Below are positions 36,808-51,317 of a stretch of DNA of 64,000 nt, piece by piece; positions within the stretch are counted from its first letter, which is position 1; the number at the start of each line of letters is the position of its first letter. Location: contig JAQOTA010000053.1 in assembly GCA_029532415.1 (NCBI GenBank), forward strand, positions 3,906,001 through 3,970,000, in the 5' to 3' direction. The position numbers and the translations under genes are program-made. A model generated the notes under the pieces. It had not been told where the DNA came from. It saw only the letters and a program-made list of their open reading frames with translations, and did not search any database. The stretch is from Marasmius tenuissimus (Eukaryota; Basidiomycota; Agaricomycetes; Agaricales; Marasmiaceae).

Positions 36808-38012
36808 ATGGCACCTCAAGCATATGTACAACCAGTCTGCGACTCTACCTCCATATTCAAGGACGATATCTTCAAGGGAAAAGTAGTGTTCTGCACGGGT
36901 GGAGGGTCGGGCATTTGCAAAGGGATGACTGAGGCTTTGGTACGCCTTTGCTGAACTTCTCAGCTCCACGGAAACTCACAAGGCATTTGGCTCTTGTCGT
37001 ATAGATGAGACATGGCGCAGATGCTGCTATATTCGGTCGAAAGTTCGTTGTCCAACCTGCGGACGGCTTGAACGTGACATACAGAAGACTGATCACTCGG
37101 TCATAATCAGGTTGGACCGGCTTACACAGACAGCCAAAGAGCTCTCGGATGCAACTAAAAGAACCTGTATTGCGACTCAGGGCGATGTCCGGCAACCAGA
37201 ATCGTTGAAGGACGCAGTACAGAAGACAGTAGAAAAATTTGGCAGGATTGACTTCGTCATCTGCGGTTGGTTGTCCTAAGGTCTCAGTTTCGAACGCAGT
37301 TTGACGATGTTTGGACTGAATTTAGGTGCTGCTGGTAACTTCTTGGCTCCAATCTCTGGCCTTTCAGAGAACGCATTCAAAACCGTAATGGAAATCGACA
37401 CAGTAAGTGATTCAAAGGGCCGGTGACTTCAGATTGGTAGTACTTACAATCCCGCCCATTTAGATTGGGTCATACAATACAGTCAAAGCGACTCTCCCAC
37501 ATGTCCGGTCTTCCAGGGGGTCTTATATCTTCGTTAGCGCCACACTTCACTACAACGGTCAGTATTCAGTGACCTCCATCTCGCATTGAATCTAATTTTG
37601 ACGTTCGGATCCCTAATACACAGCAACCCCATACCAAGCACACGTATCGGCAGCGAAAGCGGGCATAGATGCGCTGTCTCAGGTCCTTGCGATTGAAGAG
37701 GGTCCACACGGTATCCGCTCAAACGTCATTTCACCCGGACCAATAGGAAATACAGAAGGCATGGACAGACTGTCGAACAAGTCTGTCCCTGGCAGTGGTT
37801 GGATTTCCGGCGGACCTGTGGGACGCATCGGAGATATAAAAGATGTTGCCAATGCTACACTCTTCCTTTTCAGTGACGCTGCTTCGTTCATCACAGGCCA
37901 GGTTTTACCCGTCGACGGCGGATGGGAACATCTCCGAACTACGCAACTACCATATCCTCAAGCTGTTCTGGATCCTGACAGCGTGGGCAAAATGATCAAG
38001 GCCAGAATGTAA
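36808..38012 (+). CDS. Short-chain dehydrogenase, peroxisomal 2,4-dienoyl-CoA reductase-like
   Basis: NADPH-dependent reductase probably needed for beta-oxidation of unsaturated fatty acids with even-numbered double bonds (Sps19/DECR2-like). ATG at 36808 (MAPQAYVQPVCDSTSIF). The Rossmann motif reads FCTGGGSGICKGMTEAL (T-G-x3-G-x-G), followed by ADAAIFGRK, GDVRQPESL, and ICGGAAGNFLAPISGLSENA across an intron, where NAG is replaced by GAAGNF as usual in this subfamily. Further on are SYIFVSATLHYNG, the active-site region TPYQAHVSAAKAGIDAL (Y-x-x-x-K is replaced by H-x-x-x-K, also seen in dienoyl-CoA reductases), NVISPGPIGNTEGM and GQVLPVDGGW. It ends KARM, matching the loose PTS1 peroxisomal consensus [SAC]-[KRH]-[LM]. 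Five introns. Confidence 0.87.
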
Positions 38013-39441
38013 ACTGTCCTCCATTAATCTTATCAACTATTTGTCAGTTTTGCGATGAGCGAGAGTCACGGCTCGAGAACGTTGTAGGTTTGCAATTATT
38101 CTCAAACTAGACGGAGGTTCAGAGCCATGAGGTGACTCGGAAAATCCTCTCAGTAGTATTACTGAAGACGATACTGATTCCTGTCCGACAAGTTGGCGCG
38201 TGAGGCCTCAAGGACATGACAGCCAGTACGCTGGGCTGAAGGTGAAGGGGTGGCTCGGGAAGGACTTCGGACGCCGACGCAAAGCGCGACAACATCGACT
38301 AAACTCCGGAACAGTATTTTGGGGTGCCGAATCAGCTCGAAGCCTGTTACATACTTTTCGATTTACCCTCGATGGCTGAGACGTCTTTACGCCACAAGAA
38401 TCTGGTAATTGAGGCAGTTGCAGGAAATCCTCGACCTTCGGCCGAGATAGATCAGATTTATTCTGAGCCTCCGTGTTACTGTTAGCCCGGGCTTGAGTAC
38501 ATACTTGCAGGGGATGCTCGTTCGTAAAGGTTATTTGCGCAGCCGGTAGACAAATCTCGAGCGGGGTTCTCAGTGTGTACGATCGAGCCTGGCCCGCGCG
38601 TTCAGGCGCCTTGTGTCCCGCTGCTCTCTGTCAATTTACATGTCTGGGCCCTGGTATATCCAAGCCGATACGGGAGAGATGGATGTGATGTGAATGGAAA
38701 GCGATCTTTGGCTGGTGTTTTGTCATATTCTTTTTGCGTCGAACCTCGGTTTTACTAGGTACCACCGGGAAACCATGCAATACGTCGGAGTCCCGTCCCA
38801 CCAGTCACAATCGCCGTACAAGACCCCAGGTCGTGATACATAACATCCGAGACCATGCAACGTGACCTTTCAGTACGGCTCCGAGCGGATTCGAACTTGT
38901 ACGGGTCTCACGGGCACCTTGATATCAAAACCTGGCGATTCTCAAGCACAAGGTTTAAGAAGTCCTCTTTTGGTTGTTTGGGCGCTCAATTGCCGCTCTA
39001 ACTTCGCATCGGGCCGGTCCGTATCTCGGACCGTTCCCCAATTGTTGTTGTCGTAACTTGCCTTCTACTACCACCACACAGTCAGAACTCGAGCCTTCAA
39101 CTAACCCTTGGACTGCTGGCACTACGGTGCATACTCATCGATCCCTCATACCTTCATCAGACACACAATTGGATGGCCGCCGAGCCAACATCCCATGATT
39201 TCCCACCTGACTTGAATCCCGTCAATATCAGGGAGAAGTATTCCAAGAACAGTGAATACGCAGGCTATATGCCTGGCATCCTACGTCAGAGATGGGCATG
39301 TGAAGGGCCCTCATCGAGCTCGAGATTGGAGGGATCAGTTAATAGTACGTATCAGTGTTGACTTCTTCGGCTGGCTGCGCTCTCCGTCCGTATTTAAAAT
39401 ACAGACGTCTCATCGTCGGTTCCCACTCCCTCTGAACTCTC
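38013..39441. other. Intergenic between SDR and GH31 genes
   Basis: Frames near 38862-39361 have no recognisable domain. A TTCGAATCC box on the minus strand near 38890 looked tRNA-like but has no fitting stems. Nothing else seen. Confidence 0.5.
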
Positions 39442-42400
39442 ATGCTCTCCATTACCACCTCATTCTGGGTCTTGGGCACTTTAACTGGAATATTTGCTCA
39501 AGGGGACACCAACTCTCGCAATGTTTCATCATGCCCAGGTTTGTATGAGATAGAGGCTTAAGCTAACAAGGGATCCATATTGACAACTCATAGGATACGC
39601 TTTGGATTCCGTTTCTGAGAACGAAACTGGGTTGATTGCTCAACTCGACCTCGACGGACCTCCTTGCGACGCCTTTGGAACCGACATACCGAATCTTACC
39701 ATCGAAGTGGCATATGAAACTACATCGAGGTAGAACCTTCATGCGCGGCCTCCACAAATCACCCTGATTATTCCTAGGCTGCATGTAACGATACGAGATT
39801 CCGACCAAAAACAGTTCGTTGTGCCGCAATCTGTTGTTGAGCGACCAGCCCTTCCAACACAATCCTTCGCCGATACGTCCGACCTCGTCTTCAATTACGA
39901 GTCGGCTCCTTTCGCGTTTTGGATTACACGACGCTCGGATCCTCTCGCAGCTCCACTGTTTGATACCAGAATTGGCTCGCTTCCTGCAACACCAATACCT
40001 CCTGTAGTTACGACAGACAACAGTACGGCACTCGATAACTTCAACCTCGTATTTGAGGATCAATTTCTCCAGGTGACGCGATTTTCCTTGACTGTTTTGA
40101 TCAATTTGCATGAACTTCTTCCAGCTCACCTCTGCCTTGCCTTTGGATGCCAATGTATATGGTTTGGGGGAATACTACTCAGAGACTGGATTCAGGAGGA
40201 GAATTGTCGAACAGGGGGGCTCGATCCAAACCCTGTGGGCCCGCGACGTTGCAGATCCCGTCGACGAAAACATGTAAGCCACACTGCGTTTTCAGATCTC
40301 AATATGAGCTGTATAGCTGACACAATCATTCTCTTGAGGTACGGATCTCATCCGCTTTACTTGGAACACCGATACAATGAATCCACAACTGAATCCCATT
40401 CTCACGGAGTCTTCTTACTAAGGTCAGAAAAGTGTCAAGCCGCTCGAGCCTTATTTTGTCTACTATAACCAGAATTATTCAGTTCCTCCGGTGGAGATAT
40501 CTTGTTATTGACGCCCCCCGATGCGCTTCAATCGCTGGTACAGTACCGGATGATTGGAGGGATTCTCGACTTCTATTTTCTGTCCGGCCCAAGTCCTCAG
40601 GCCGTCGTCGAACAGTATGGAGAACTAATTGGGTTCCCCACTTGGCAGCCGATATGGGGTTTCGGATTCCATCTCTGCAGGTACGTGCATGCGGTTCAAA
40701 TGCTTCTTTCTACTGAAACTCCCGTAAGATGGGGATACCACAACGTGAACGAGACCCGGGAGCAGGTCGAAAATATGCGCAAAGCAAACATTCCATTGGA
40801 AGGTATAGCCTCTGATTTTCTTTCTTTTTTAGCGCAATTCATTCTTACCCTCCCTATGTAGTGATGTGGAACGATATCGACCTATACCTGGCATTCCGTG
40901 ATTTTACAACTGACCCTGGAAGGTTCCCAGGAGCAGATGTCAAAGCATTCATTGAGGAACTCGTGAGACTACCAGAGGCTCGACGTTTCGATCTAAAACT
41001 CACCATGCTACTATTCAATAGGCAAAAAATCATCAGAAATGTGATGTTCAGTCCCGTTTCCTTGCGTCAGGTTACTGACCCTAGGCCCAATATAGATATT
41101 CCAATTGTGGATGCTGCCATCGCGAAGTCAGTAAATGCTACCGACCTGGTTCGTGTCTTGTTCCGCTCGTCCTGAACTTGAACTAAGAATGATGGTTATA
41201 GTATGAACCCTATTTGGATGGATCGCGACGGTGGGTAGTCTCTCTCCTGACTGCGCCGCTACGTCAATCAATCTGATTCTTGTTTTTCACAGAGGTGTTT
41301 TTGTCAACAACCCCGACGGTACCGAATATATTGGGAAGGTTTGGCCCGGTTATACTGTAGGAACCCCCCTCGTCCTCGAGTCCGTGACATGAATTCTTTG
41401 TATCTGATTTACGTCGTAGGTATTCCCCGATTGGTTCGCGGACTCGACGCAGGCCTGGTGGACAGAAGCTCTTGGAAACTGGACCGAAGCAGGCGTTGAG
41501 TACTCAGGAATATGGTTGGATATGAATGAGGCTTCGTCTTTCTGCGAAGGGTCATGGTAAAGTGTAACTGAGCTTCTAGTCTCCCTTTTATTCACCACAA
41601 ATCCCTGAACAGTGGGACTGGGCAGGACCTACCCGCCTTGCAGGTTCCCCCCATTGTCCTACCCGGTACTCCTGGCAATCTAGTGACGGACTATCCTGAA
41701 TGGTGGGTAGGGTCGCATGGCTCAAGTAACACCCAAGAATTAACGATCCTGTTGATAGCTACGACCCCGAAAAGTTTGGGCCGAGTGGGAATATCACTGT
41801 GAATGGAACGCTAACCTGCCAACCCTCGGAATCTCCGTCGCGGCGTGAGCTCAATTCCCGCCAGCAGGCGAACTTTGACGTCAATACCCCTCCCTACGCG
41901 ATTCACAATGGTATCTAGTCTCACCCGACTCCTTCAATCCCATTGGCTGAAATCGAGTTCTCTCTCTGTGTAGGGGATGGCCCGCTGTCAGTCGGGACTA
42001 TTGCGACAAATGCCACGCACGCGGGTGGCATTACTGATATCGAAGTCCATAATTTGTACGGGCTAATGGAAGAGAAGGGTACCCACCTCGCCCTCCAGGA
42101 CCTTCAACCTGGCAAGCGACCATTCCTCATATCACGCTCCACGTTCCCGTCTGCTGGGAAATGGACTGGGCATTGGGTGAGTACCGACGACGGCTCGCCT
42201 CCCCTGCAAGTGATCTGACAAATGGCTCCAAAAGCTCGGTGATAACTTCTCAAAGTAGGTCTAATGGTGCCAGTTCGGGCTCAAAGGGACCCCACTGATC
42301 GAACCCTTTCTTAGGTGGCAATATCTGTACCTGAATATTCAGGGTGTACTACAATTCCAGCTGTTCCAAATTCCCTTTGTTGGCGCGGACGCCTGTGGCT

Positions 42401-43482
42401 TCAGTACGACTGATCCGTCAGAATCTTGTCGTCCATTCCCCTCATGTTAACCTTGTAGACGGCAACACCGACGAGGAGCTTTGCAACCGATGGATGCAAT
42501 TGTCTGCGTTTACGCCCTTCTACCGCAACCACAATACCATGGGAGCGATCTCTCAAGAGCCATATCGTTGGGAGAGCGTCGCAAACGCCTCGAGAACTGC
42601 TATGGCCGCCCGTTACTCCCTCCTGCCGTATTGGGTTCGTGCAGATTTGCTCACTGATACCTTCATCTAACCACTTTATGACCAAGTATGCGCTATTTGC
42701 TAACTCCTCCACACGGGGTACTCCCCCCGTTCGTGCCCTCTTCTTTGAATTTCCCAATGAGCCCGAGTTGTTTGGTTTCGATAGACAATTCATGATCGGA
42801 AGGCACATCTTGGTCACTCCCGTATTATCGCCTAATGTGACATCCGTGGAGGGTGTGTTTTCCAGGGCTTCGGTAGTGGCATCAATTACTCATAGCGGAC
42901 TTTTTCGCAGGTATCTTCCCTGGACGGGGCCAGGTGGTGTGGAGGGACTTCTTTACCCATGAAATCATCGAGGCTTCGAATGGCAGTGTCACACTACAAG
43001 CCCCCCTCGGCCACATCAACGTGCACATACGGGATGGATCTGCAATCCTCATGCACGCGAAACCCGCATACACCACTGAGGAAACCCGCCAGGGCCCGTT
43101 CTCATTGCTGGTTTCCCTGACATCCGACCGACGAGCACTCGGATCGTACTATCTTGACGACGGTGTCAGTAACCCCCCGGGAGCAAGTACTACGCTATCA
43201 ATCGTTGCCTCAGATAACCAACTAGAGATTCATGCTGATGGCGGATTTAACATCGGACAGCCTCTCGAGGAGATCACGATCTTGGGGGTCAGTGAGCGCC
43301 CCTCGGAGGTGACTGCACAGAACGATTCCATCGCAACTTGGGATTACGATGAAGCGCTTCAACAGCTTAAGCTGTCCAATCTCACCATTGATTTGAACGG
43401 AAATCAGGTTATCATGTGGAGCACATCTGCAACTTCGCACTCCTCTTTCTCCCCCACCTTCTCTGATCAAAGTGGTATGTAG
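39442..43482 (+). CDS. Secreted GH31 alpha-glucosidase
   Basis: Extracellular retaining alpha-glucosidase releasing glucose from maltose and starch oligosaccharides. Start at 39442: signal peptide [20 protein letters not shown], then [18 protein letters not shown], where an intron splits the Gly. Conserved blocks in order: [16 protein letters not shown], the [20 protein letters not shown] segment joined by an intron to [42 protein letters not shown], and the nucleophile block [15 protein letters not shown] (about 41510). The acid/base block [13 protein letters not shown] crosses an intron, then [39 protein letters not shown] and [18 protein letters not shown]-terminal beta domain to DQSGM. 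More than twelve introns; all the junctions checked restore family consensus. Several Asn-x-Ser/Thr sites fit secretion. Intact as far as can be read. Confidence 0.93.
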
Positions 43483-43713
43483 TAATTGCACATATTCAAG
43501 TACGTGAAAAAAAGTCCTGTGCCGGCGTGTGGAAATCAAGAATGTTGAACTCTTGTGATCACAAATGTCAACGACTTCGTTGGTGTACTCATTCGGGTGG
43601 AACTCACTGAACAAACCAACGCTGGTCGGTCGCGACACAGTTGCTCCCGTGAGCGTTCTGAGTCGCCTGGCAGCTCAATGTCGCAAAATCAAGCACATCG
43701 GTCTGGTAACAAA

Positions 43714-44433
43714 TCAGGGGAGAAGCGCCTTAAAAGATAGAAGATTGTGACCCACCCAGTCAGTGCGACAGTATGCTAGGTCGCCCAAGTTCTGGTTGAC
43801 GAAGAAGGTCTTGCAGCTCCGGAAGGTCATGGCAACGGTATTGTTAGTCTAACGACGCATGTTCAGTGCATCTATTCAGTCAAAAGACCACGGGAAACTC
43901 ACTCCCGTGCCGATGGGGAATATCGGAGCTGTATTCAAAAACTGCGTTGGTCCATACAGGACGTGACGACAAAGACACATATGCAACGTCTCAGTATTCT
44001 CACTATCGAAGCGTAGAGCATTTGCGATGACATCGCATTCATTTGGGTCGGGACCTCCCCCCGAGGGAGTGAAACAGTTGGTCTTGCCTATAAAAGGGAT
44101 GCAATTGAGTCCTCCATCGATAGAGAGTCTATGGGTAGGACCGACTGCTCACATTGAGTCCCGCAAACGTTGGTCGGTGGGGTTTGGCGAGCGGCGAGGA
44201 GTTGAGGTGAAGGCCCCGGGCAGGTGACGAAATCGACTTTGACGTCCTGGTTTGCCCCGATGAAGGTTTCCCGTTGACTATTTGTCCTGAGCATATCTCG
44301 CCTGGGTCACACTGTAGCGTTTGGCCGTAAGTCGTATGGCACAATTTCGATAAGAGAAACTATACTCACTGGTACCGGTGACCACGCCCACCAACGCAAC
44401 GAGCAAAAAGACACAGCGGGTCGCAAGATGCAT
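43714..44433 (-). pseudogene. Cysteine-rich secreted protein gene, probably broken
   Basis: Small Cys-rich secreted proteins with this pattern occur widely in Agaricomycetes; function unknown. ATG at 44431-44433 gives signal MHLATRCVFLLVALVGVVTG. After a 58-nt intron comes QCDPGEICSGQIVNGK, then TFIGANQDVKVDFVTC in another frame; a single A missing from the AAA at about 44268 would join them. Next NVCGTQC, split T/GC by an intron (about 44090-44148), then KTNCFTPSGGGPDPNEC, DVIANALRFDSENTETL, another intron, AMTFRSCKTFFVNQ and LAYCRTDW, ending at TGA 43714. In addition, the exon 1 donor (phase 1) does not match the exon 2 acceptor (phase 0) unless a weak donor is used. So one or two frame breaks exist. 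Homopolymer sequencing error is a real alternative. Confidence 0.55.
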
Positions 44434-45291
44434 GGTAGATATCAGCGAAGGAGCACCATCTGATTGGATTGAGTTCTCTTAAAAGGTGTTTGTCTCATGG
44501 CGGTCAATACCACCGTCCGAGGGAAGTGCGTCGTAGTAGTCGTAGGGTCATGGGGACGATGTTTCTGGACGAAAAAGAAAATAAAGAGACCTTTCCATCG
44601 CGCTCACCGCATGAGCATGGAGACCGTGAATGCCGCTCCACTGAGTCACCCGTTTCAGTCCAGATGAGGCGTTACCGAGGGTAGGGCCGCCTATAGGCCA
44701 AGGAGAGCCCTCGCGAGCCTCACCATTCCAAGAAACCACAGCGGAGCCCAGAGATGACGGAGGACCAGGGACCCGTACTTTCAGTTGTTCGACAATGTTG
44801 GAGTTGTCGATTCCAGGGAGGATATCGTTCGGCATCCAGCGATATTTTGCAGCACTAATAGAGAAAAATTCCTAGAACGAGCTCGTCAAACGTGTTTCTC
44901 ACTGCTAGAGCATTGACTCTTGAGGGCTATTGAGGGTGGGCGAAATCGTGGTAGCTGATTCCGGTGACTTATTTGAACACCGGTGTCCCAAAAGGGTCAG
45001 GACAACTAACTATTCAAACAGGTTTTGCCTAACAAATGCAAGATGTCATTTGAACGGGACAGCACTGATTCTCTCGAGCCGCTAGACTCGGACCCTTCTA
45101 GCTTCTCAAACGACGAGGCGAGAGCGTGCGTTCAACTTTTTCTTGTAGTTCCTGACCACAGAATGGCGCCATACCGAACTCATCATTACAGGTGCTTTTT
45201 GCATCAGAAAGAGGAAGTTTATCGGACCTACTTGAAAAAAACAATCGGGACGAAATAGACCATCCTACAACATTCCAAAATCACTTCTGCA
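44434..45291. other. Divergent intergenic region
   Basis: Promoter side of both the secreted Cys-rich gene and the FMO gene. The 95-codon minus-strand frame at 44548-44835 is unexplained, and no motif was recognised in it. Confidence 0.45.
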
Positions 45292-46890
45292 ATGGGATCG
45301 GTCAGCGATCAAGCTCGTCCAAGGCGTATCCTAGTCATTGGTGGGGGTCCAACTGGTCTGGCTACTTTGAGGAACCTCTTGGACCTCGGAAAGGGCGTAT
45401 TTGAACGAGTAGAGCTGGTGGAGAGACGAGACGACGTCGGGGGCGTGTGGTGAGTAGACCAACTATCAGCATGCCTATCGATTCTGAAGTCTATTGTCTG
45501 AAGGTATCTTGACCCGAAGCCCTCTGAAATCCCGCCAGAGCAGGCGGGCAAACCGCGATGGCCCTCCCCTTCGTATCCTGGTCTTGTCGGGAACGTTTTG
45601 CCTGAATTTCTGTCGTTCCGAAATGCTGCATTCCCTAAACCACCTACTACTCCTCAGCAACCGTTTCCAACGTTGAAGGAGACCTATCAGTACCTTCGCC
45701 ATGTCGCAGAACCCTATATCAAGAGTGGAAACATACGACTTGGCCATGAAGTGACCAGCGTAGAAGAGTTACCCAACAACACTGGATGGCGGGTGAAATT
45801 TAGAGACTGGAGTAATGGATGGGACGGAGTTGAACGCGATGAAACTTGGGACGCGGTCGTCGTTGCTATCGGCTGGTACGACAATTTGGTATGGCCCAGA
45901 ACTGAGGGCTTGGAACCGTTGAAAGATAGAGGTATAGCTACACACGCCAAATTTTGGAGGGGACCAGAGGGGCTTGAAGAAAAGGTAAGTTTTGTATCTT
46001 TATTCTTCTTGAGATCACTGCTCAGCCATGCCGTGTAGCGAGTACTCGTTATCGGTAACGCAAACTCTTCAAACGATGTCGCTGCTCATCTTGCTGCCGT
46101 TGCGGAAAAGCCTGTCTATCGCAGCATTCGACGCGCTGCATTCCCCGGTTTCCCCAGTCTACCAGACGATCGGATTGAGGACGTCGCCCCCGTGCGCAGA
46201 TACATTTCGAGTCCATCCAGTGACAAATTCGGCGTCGAGCTTGAGAACGGGACATTGATAACGGACCTCGATCGTGTCATCATCGGGACAGGATATCGTC
46301 CATATCCCGGCTTCATTCACGTCCTTTCCTCTGCTGAATCTACGAATGCAAAACTGGAACCTCTCATGTCTGAGAAAATATCGCCTCATCGCATTCCATC
46401 TCTTCACCGGCACATTCTCTACGCGCCGAATCCGACTTTGGCGTTCACAGGCTCGACAATGGCTTACACTCCCTTCACTGTCAACGATCTGGCTTCCGCT
46501 TGGTTGGCACTAGCATGGGCGGGTGAAATAACTTATCCCTCGACTCTCGAAGGACGGTTAAATTTCGAAGTCGAGCGTTTGAAAGCTATTGACGCGGCTC
46601 GCAAGGAATGGGCTGCAAACTTGGAGAAGGAAGGGTTGCACAATAATAGAGCACTACCATCATCTCTCATGCAATACTCTGTTTTGGCAGCAGCCGAAGA
46701 AGGTTATGCTAATGGACTCAGGGAGGAGGTCGTCAAAGCGCGACCAGAATTGGGGAAGAGCGTGGAGGAGGGTGGGTATCCGCTTTGGAACGACGAGAGG
46801 AGGGTCTGGAGAGAAAGAATGTATCCCATCAAGTTCAATGCACTTAAATGGGCTAGAGAGAACCATATCAAGGGAGGTACTGAGGTTTAG
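45292..46890 (+). CDS. Flavin-containing monooxygenase (FMO-like)
   Basis: FAD/NADPH enzyme oxygenating soft nucleophiles such as S or N in small molecules. ATG at 45292 (MGSVSDQARPRR). FAD site ILVIGGGPTGLATLRNLL; an intron inside the Trp codon (about 45450-45503) joins VGGVW to YLDPKPSEIP. Middle: YQYLRHVAEPYIKSGNIRLG, AVVVAIGWYDNLVWP and ATHAKFWRGPEGLEEK. After a second intron (about 45986-46038) comes the NADPH site RVLVIGNANSSNDVAAHLAA (Gly-x-Gly partly replaced by Gly-x-Ala). Then DLDRVIIGTGYRPYPGF, the conserved ATG-type motif of FMOs, and SLHRHILYAPNPTLAFTG. The C-terminus ends HIKGGTEV. About 495 residues, full length for the family. The substrate cannot be predicted; no clear biosynthetic neighbours. 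Confidence 0.88.
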
Positions 46891-47280
46891 AAGGTAGAAT
46901 GTATATTCTGTACACATTATAATTAACGTTGGAGGCTGTATTGCCGTCGTCCGCAGAATGATCAGAAAAATACAATGAAATCGTGGCTGTCGTGACTGTC
47001 CGTATAGATAATAGATATAGTAGAAGAATTACCATAGAACCAATACTTATCCAAGGCGAGAAAGTAAGAGGCCTGATAGCGCGAAAACAACTGAAAATGA
47101 AAGAAATAGTGATCTACGGAAAGGGATGTAGAGCCACGCGTCAGAGAGTGACTCAAAGCAACGAACACTCGGAAAACACGACGCGTGCACCCGCTGACCC
47201 GACCCTGCACGCCTGCACCTGCCCCTCGCCCTCGCCTCCTACGCGACAGGAGCATGTATTGAGATAGAAGAAAAGTGTGC
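46891..47280. other. Convergent intergenic region
   Basis: Short 3' flank between the FMO and kinase genes; nothing recognised. Confidence 0.6.
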
Positions 47281-49425
<2,145 letters not shown>

Positions 49426-50086
49426 CACAGGTTTTGATCACGGTTTGTGTTGGTTTGTCCTTGTGAACTATTCGTCGGTGTCTGTCTGGGGGCCCTTGCG
49501 CTGGCGGACGTGAATATGCAACTGATATGAATACCAGTGAGGGATAGGCAGAGTATTAAGTGACCTCAACGGGGCATTAGCGTGGTCGATGGATTACTTG
49601 AAGGTCTGAATGCTGTTCAACTCCCTGTTGTATTTTGGTCCATTATGATTTGATCTTGACGGCCCGATATAACGGGTAAGCGCCCCGCGCGCCTAACAGA
49701 ATTTGGATCATGACCGGACGGCGATGATAGTCAATGGCAATGTGTAGGTATCCGCAGGCTGGCGAACCTCTCAAGAGGCCCGAAGGTGCAGAGCTCAAGT
49801 ACGTATTTCATTCAGAATTTTGCCCGGCGGAGTCGGGGACGGAATTTCATATCTCAACACCTTCTGGGACCCGGCATGATAATACTCAAATAATACTTCT
49901 ACAAGCAGGAGACGGCGGAAAGACAACACGGCAAACGGTAGAGCAACAAGAGACAAGACCCTAGTTCGATCTAAAACTGTGATGTACTCGACGTTCCTCC
50001 GAGATATAGCGGTCCCAGTCAAATTTCCTTTATCATATATCTCCAATCAGCCACAAGTTTCTTCGAAGCCACATTCAAGGAGGAGC
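49426..50086. other. Intergenic, kinase promoter side
   Basis: Upstream of the kinase gene and downstream of the second F-box gene. Only short frames; nothing recognised. Confidence 0.55.
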
Positions 50087-51317
50087 TCACCAAAACGAAC
50101 GGATCAGTTCGTTGGTCAGGTACCCACAATTCTGACATCTGGGTAGTAGACCCATCAACCTTCCAGGGGTCACCACAACCTCCCGAAGATACGGGAATCC
50201 GAGCGGCTTTCTGCTCGATAGGAGGTCATCCAGATACGTCCAGGCAGGAAGCGCTGCTTCAATTGTTTTCCTAGAGCGCCCAAAGTCAAAATTTAACAAT
50301 TGCACCGTAGTCAACGGAGCTGTATGAGCTGAACGTATAATATCAGCTGCTTGGGAGATGTCGCGAGGATTGCCTCCGGTCCATTTGATCCTGATGGCAC
50401 GTAACTTGTACAAGCCTGACAGGTCAAGACCTTCCAAAACGGTGGACAATGAGCCTGTGCAATCGTAGACGCTAAGCGCGAGGGAACTTACGAGATACAG
50501 GAGAGACCCAGTCGAAGTCAAGGGAGAGTGTCTCGACCGTCGTACACGAGGAGTTGAGGAAGGTAGCAATACGACAATCGACGTCGTAGCGATCGTGGCA
50601 GTCGCCATCGAGTCCGAGACCGACGTATAAGCTGGAGACGCGTTTGAGGTTGGCATACTGACTGAGCCAGTCCATTGACTGTACCACCGGCTGTGCACCC
50701 TCGAGGCTGAGGCGTCGAAGCCGCGGGAAGGAGAATAGTCGGTGCCCGCCCATGCTTATCGACCGCCTCGAGTGGCTGATGTGAGGCGAGTGTATCCGAA
50801 GGGCTAGACACTCAAGGGAGTCTGAGAAGATGCACACAAATTGCATGATCTCTTCGACAGTGCCTTGGCGTATGTTGATATGTAAGGAGGTAAGGGGAAG
50901 GTTGCGAGGGTCAAACGCCAGACTCTCCGGTCCTGATCTCGGAAACGTGGGTAATGTCAGATGGCGAAGGGATATGCCCTTCATAGACACAAGATTCAGG
51001 AAGGAATGAAGCCACAGCTCGTTGTCTCTCTCCGGATCAATCGCCATTTGTTGGAGATATGGCCGCAGTGTGCAGTAAGGCGACTTCATGAGGATGAGAA
51101 GCCTGGCCATTCTGGTACGGTTCATTACAACCACCTTCGAGAACATCCTGGGCCGGGTACGCAAAAGCCATGTTCGACTGACGAGACTGCAGGACGAGAG
51201 GAGGTTGCTGTCATGTCGAACAACATCCAGGAGAAGATCGATAATATCAACTGGCAAGGGTGGGATGTGTTTGGTCCGCTGCAGGAAAGGAAACCGCGAA
51301 CTTGTGTAATACAACAT
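50087..51317 (-). CDS. F-box domain protein, second locus
   Basis: Predicted SCF substrate receptor of the same general class as 21204-22402. The ATG at 51315-51317 begins MLYYTSSRFPFLQRTKHIPP, then the F-box LPVDIIDLLLDVVRHDSNLL and SCSLVSRTWLLRTRPRMFSK. Leu-rich segments follow: LRHLTLPTFPRSG, LTSLHINIRQGT, LRRLSLEGAQPVV, LKRVSSLYVGLGLDG and VETLSLDFDWVSPVS. A short intron (37 nt, ending cacag near 50462) joins to SLSTVLEGLDLSGLYKLRAI. The protein ends LTNELIRSFW. The two F-box genes share layout but little sequence beyond the box, so they are not a recent duplication. Target unknown. Confidence 0.78.

Noticed and set aside
38870..38960. Possible tRNA (TTCGAATCC box on the minus strand)
   Set aside because: The bases around the putative T-loop do not form a T-stem or acceptor stem.
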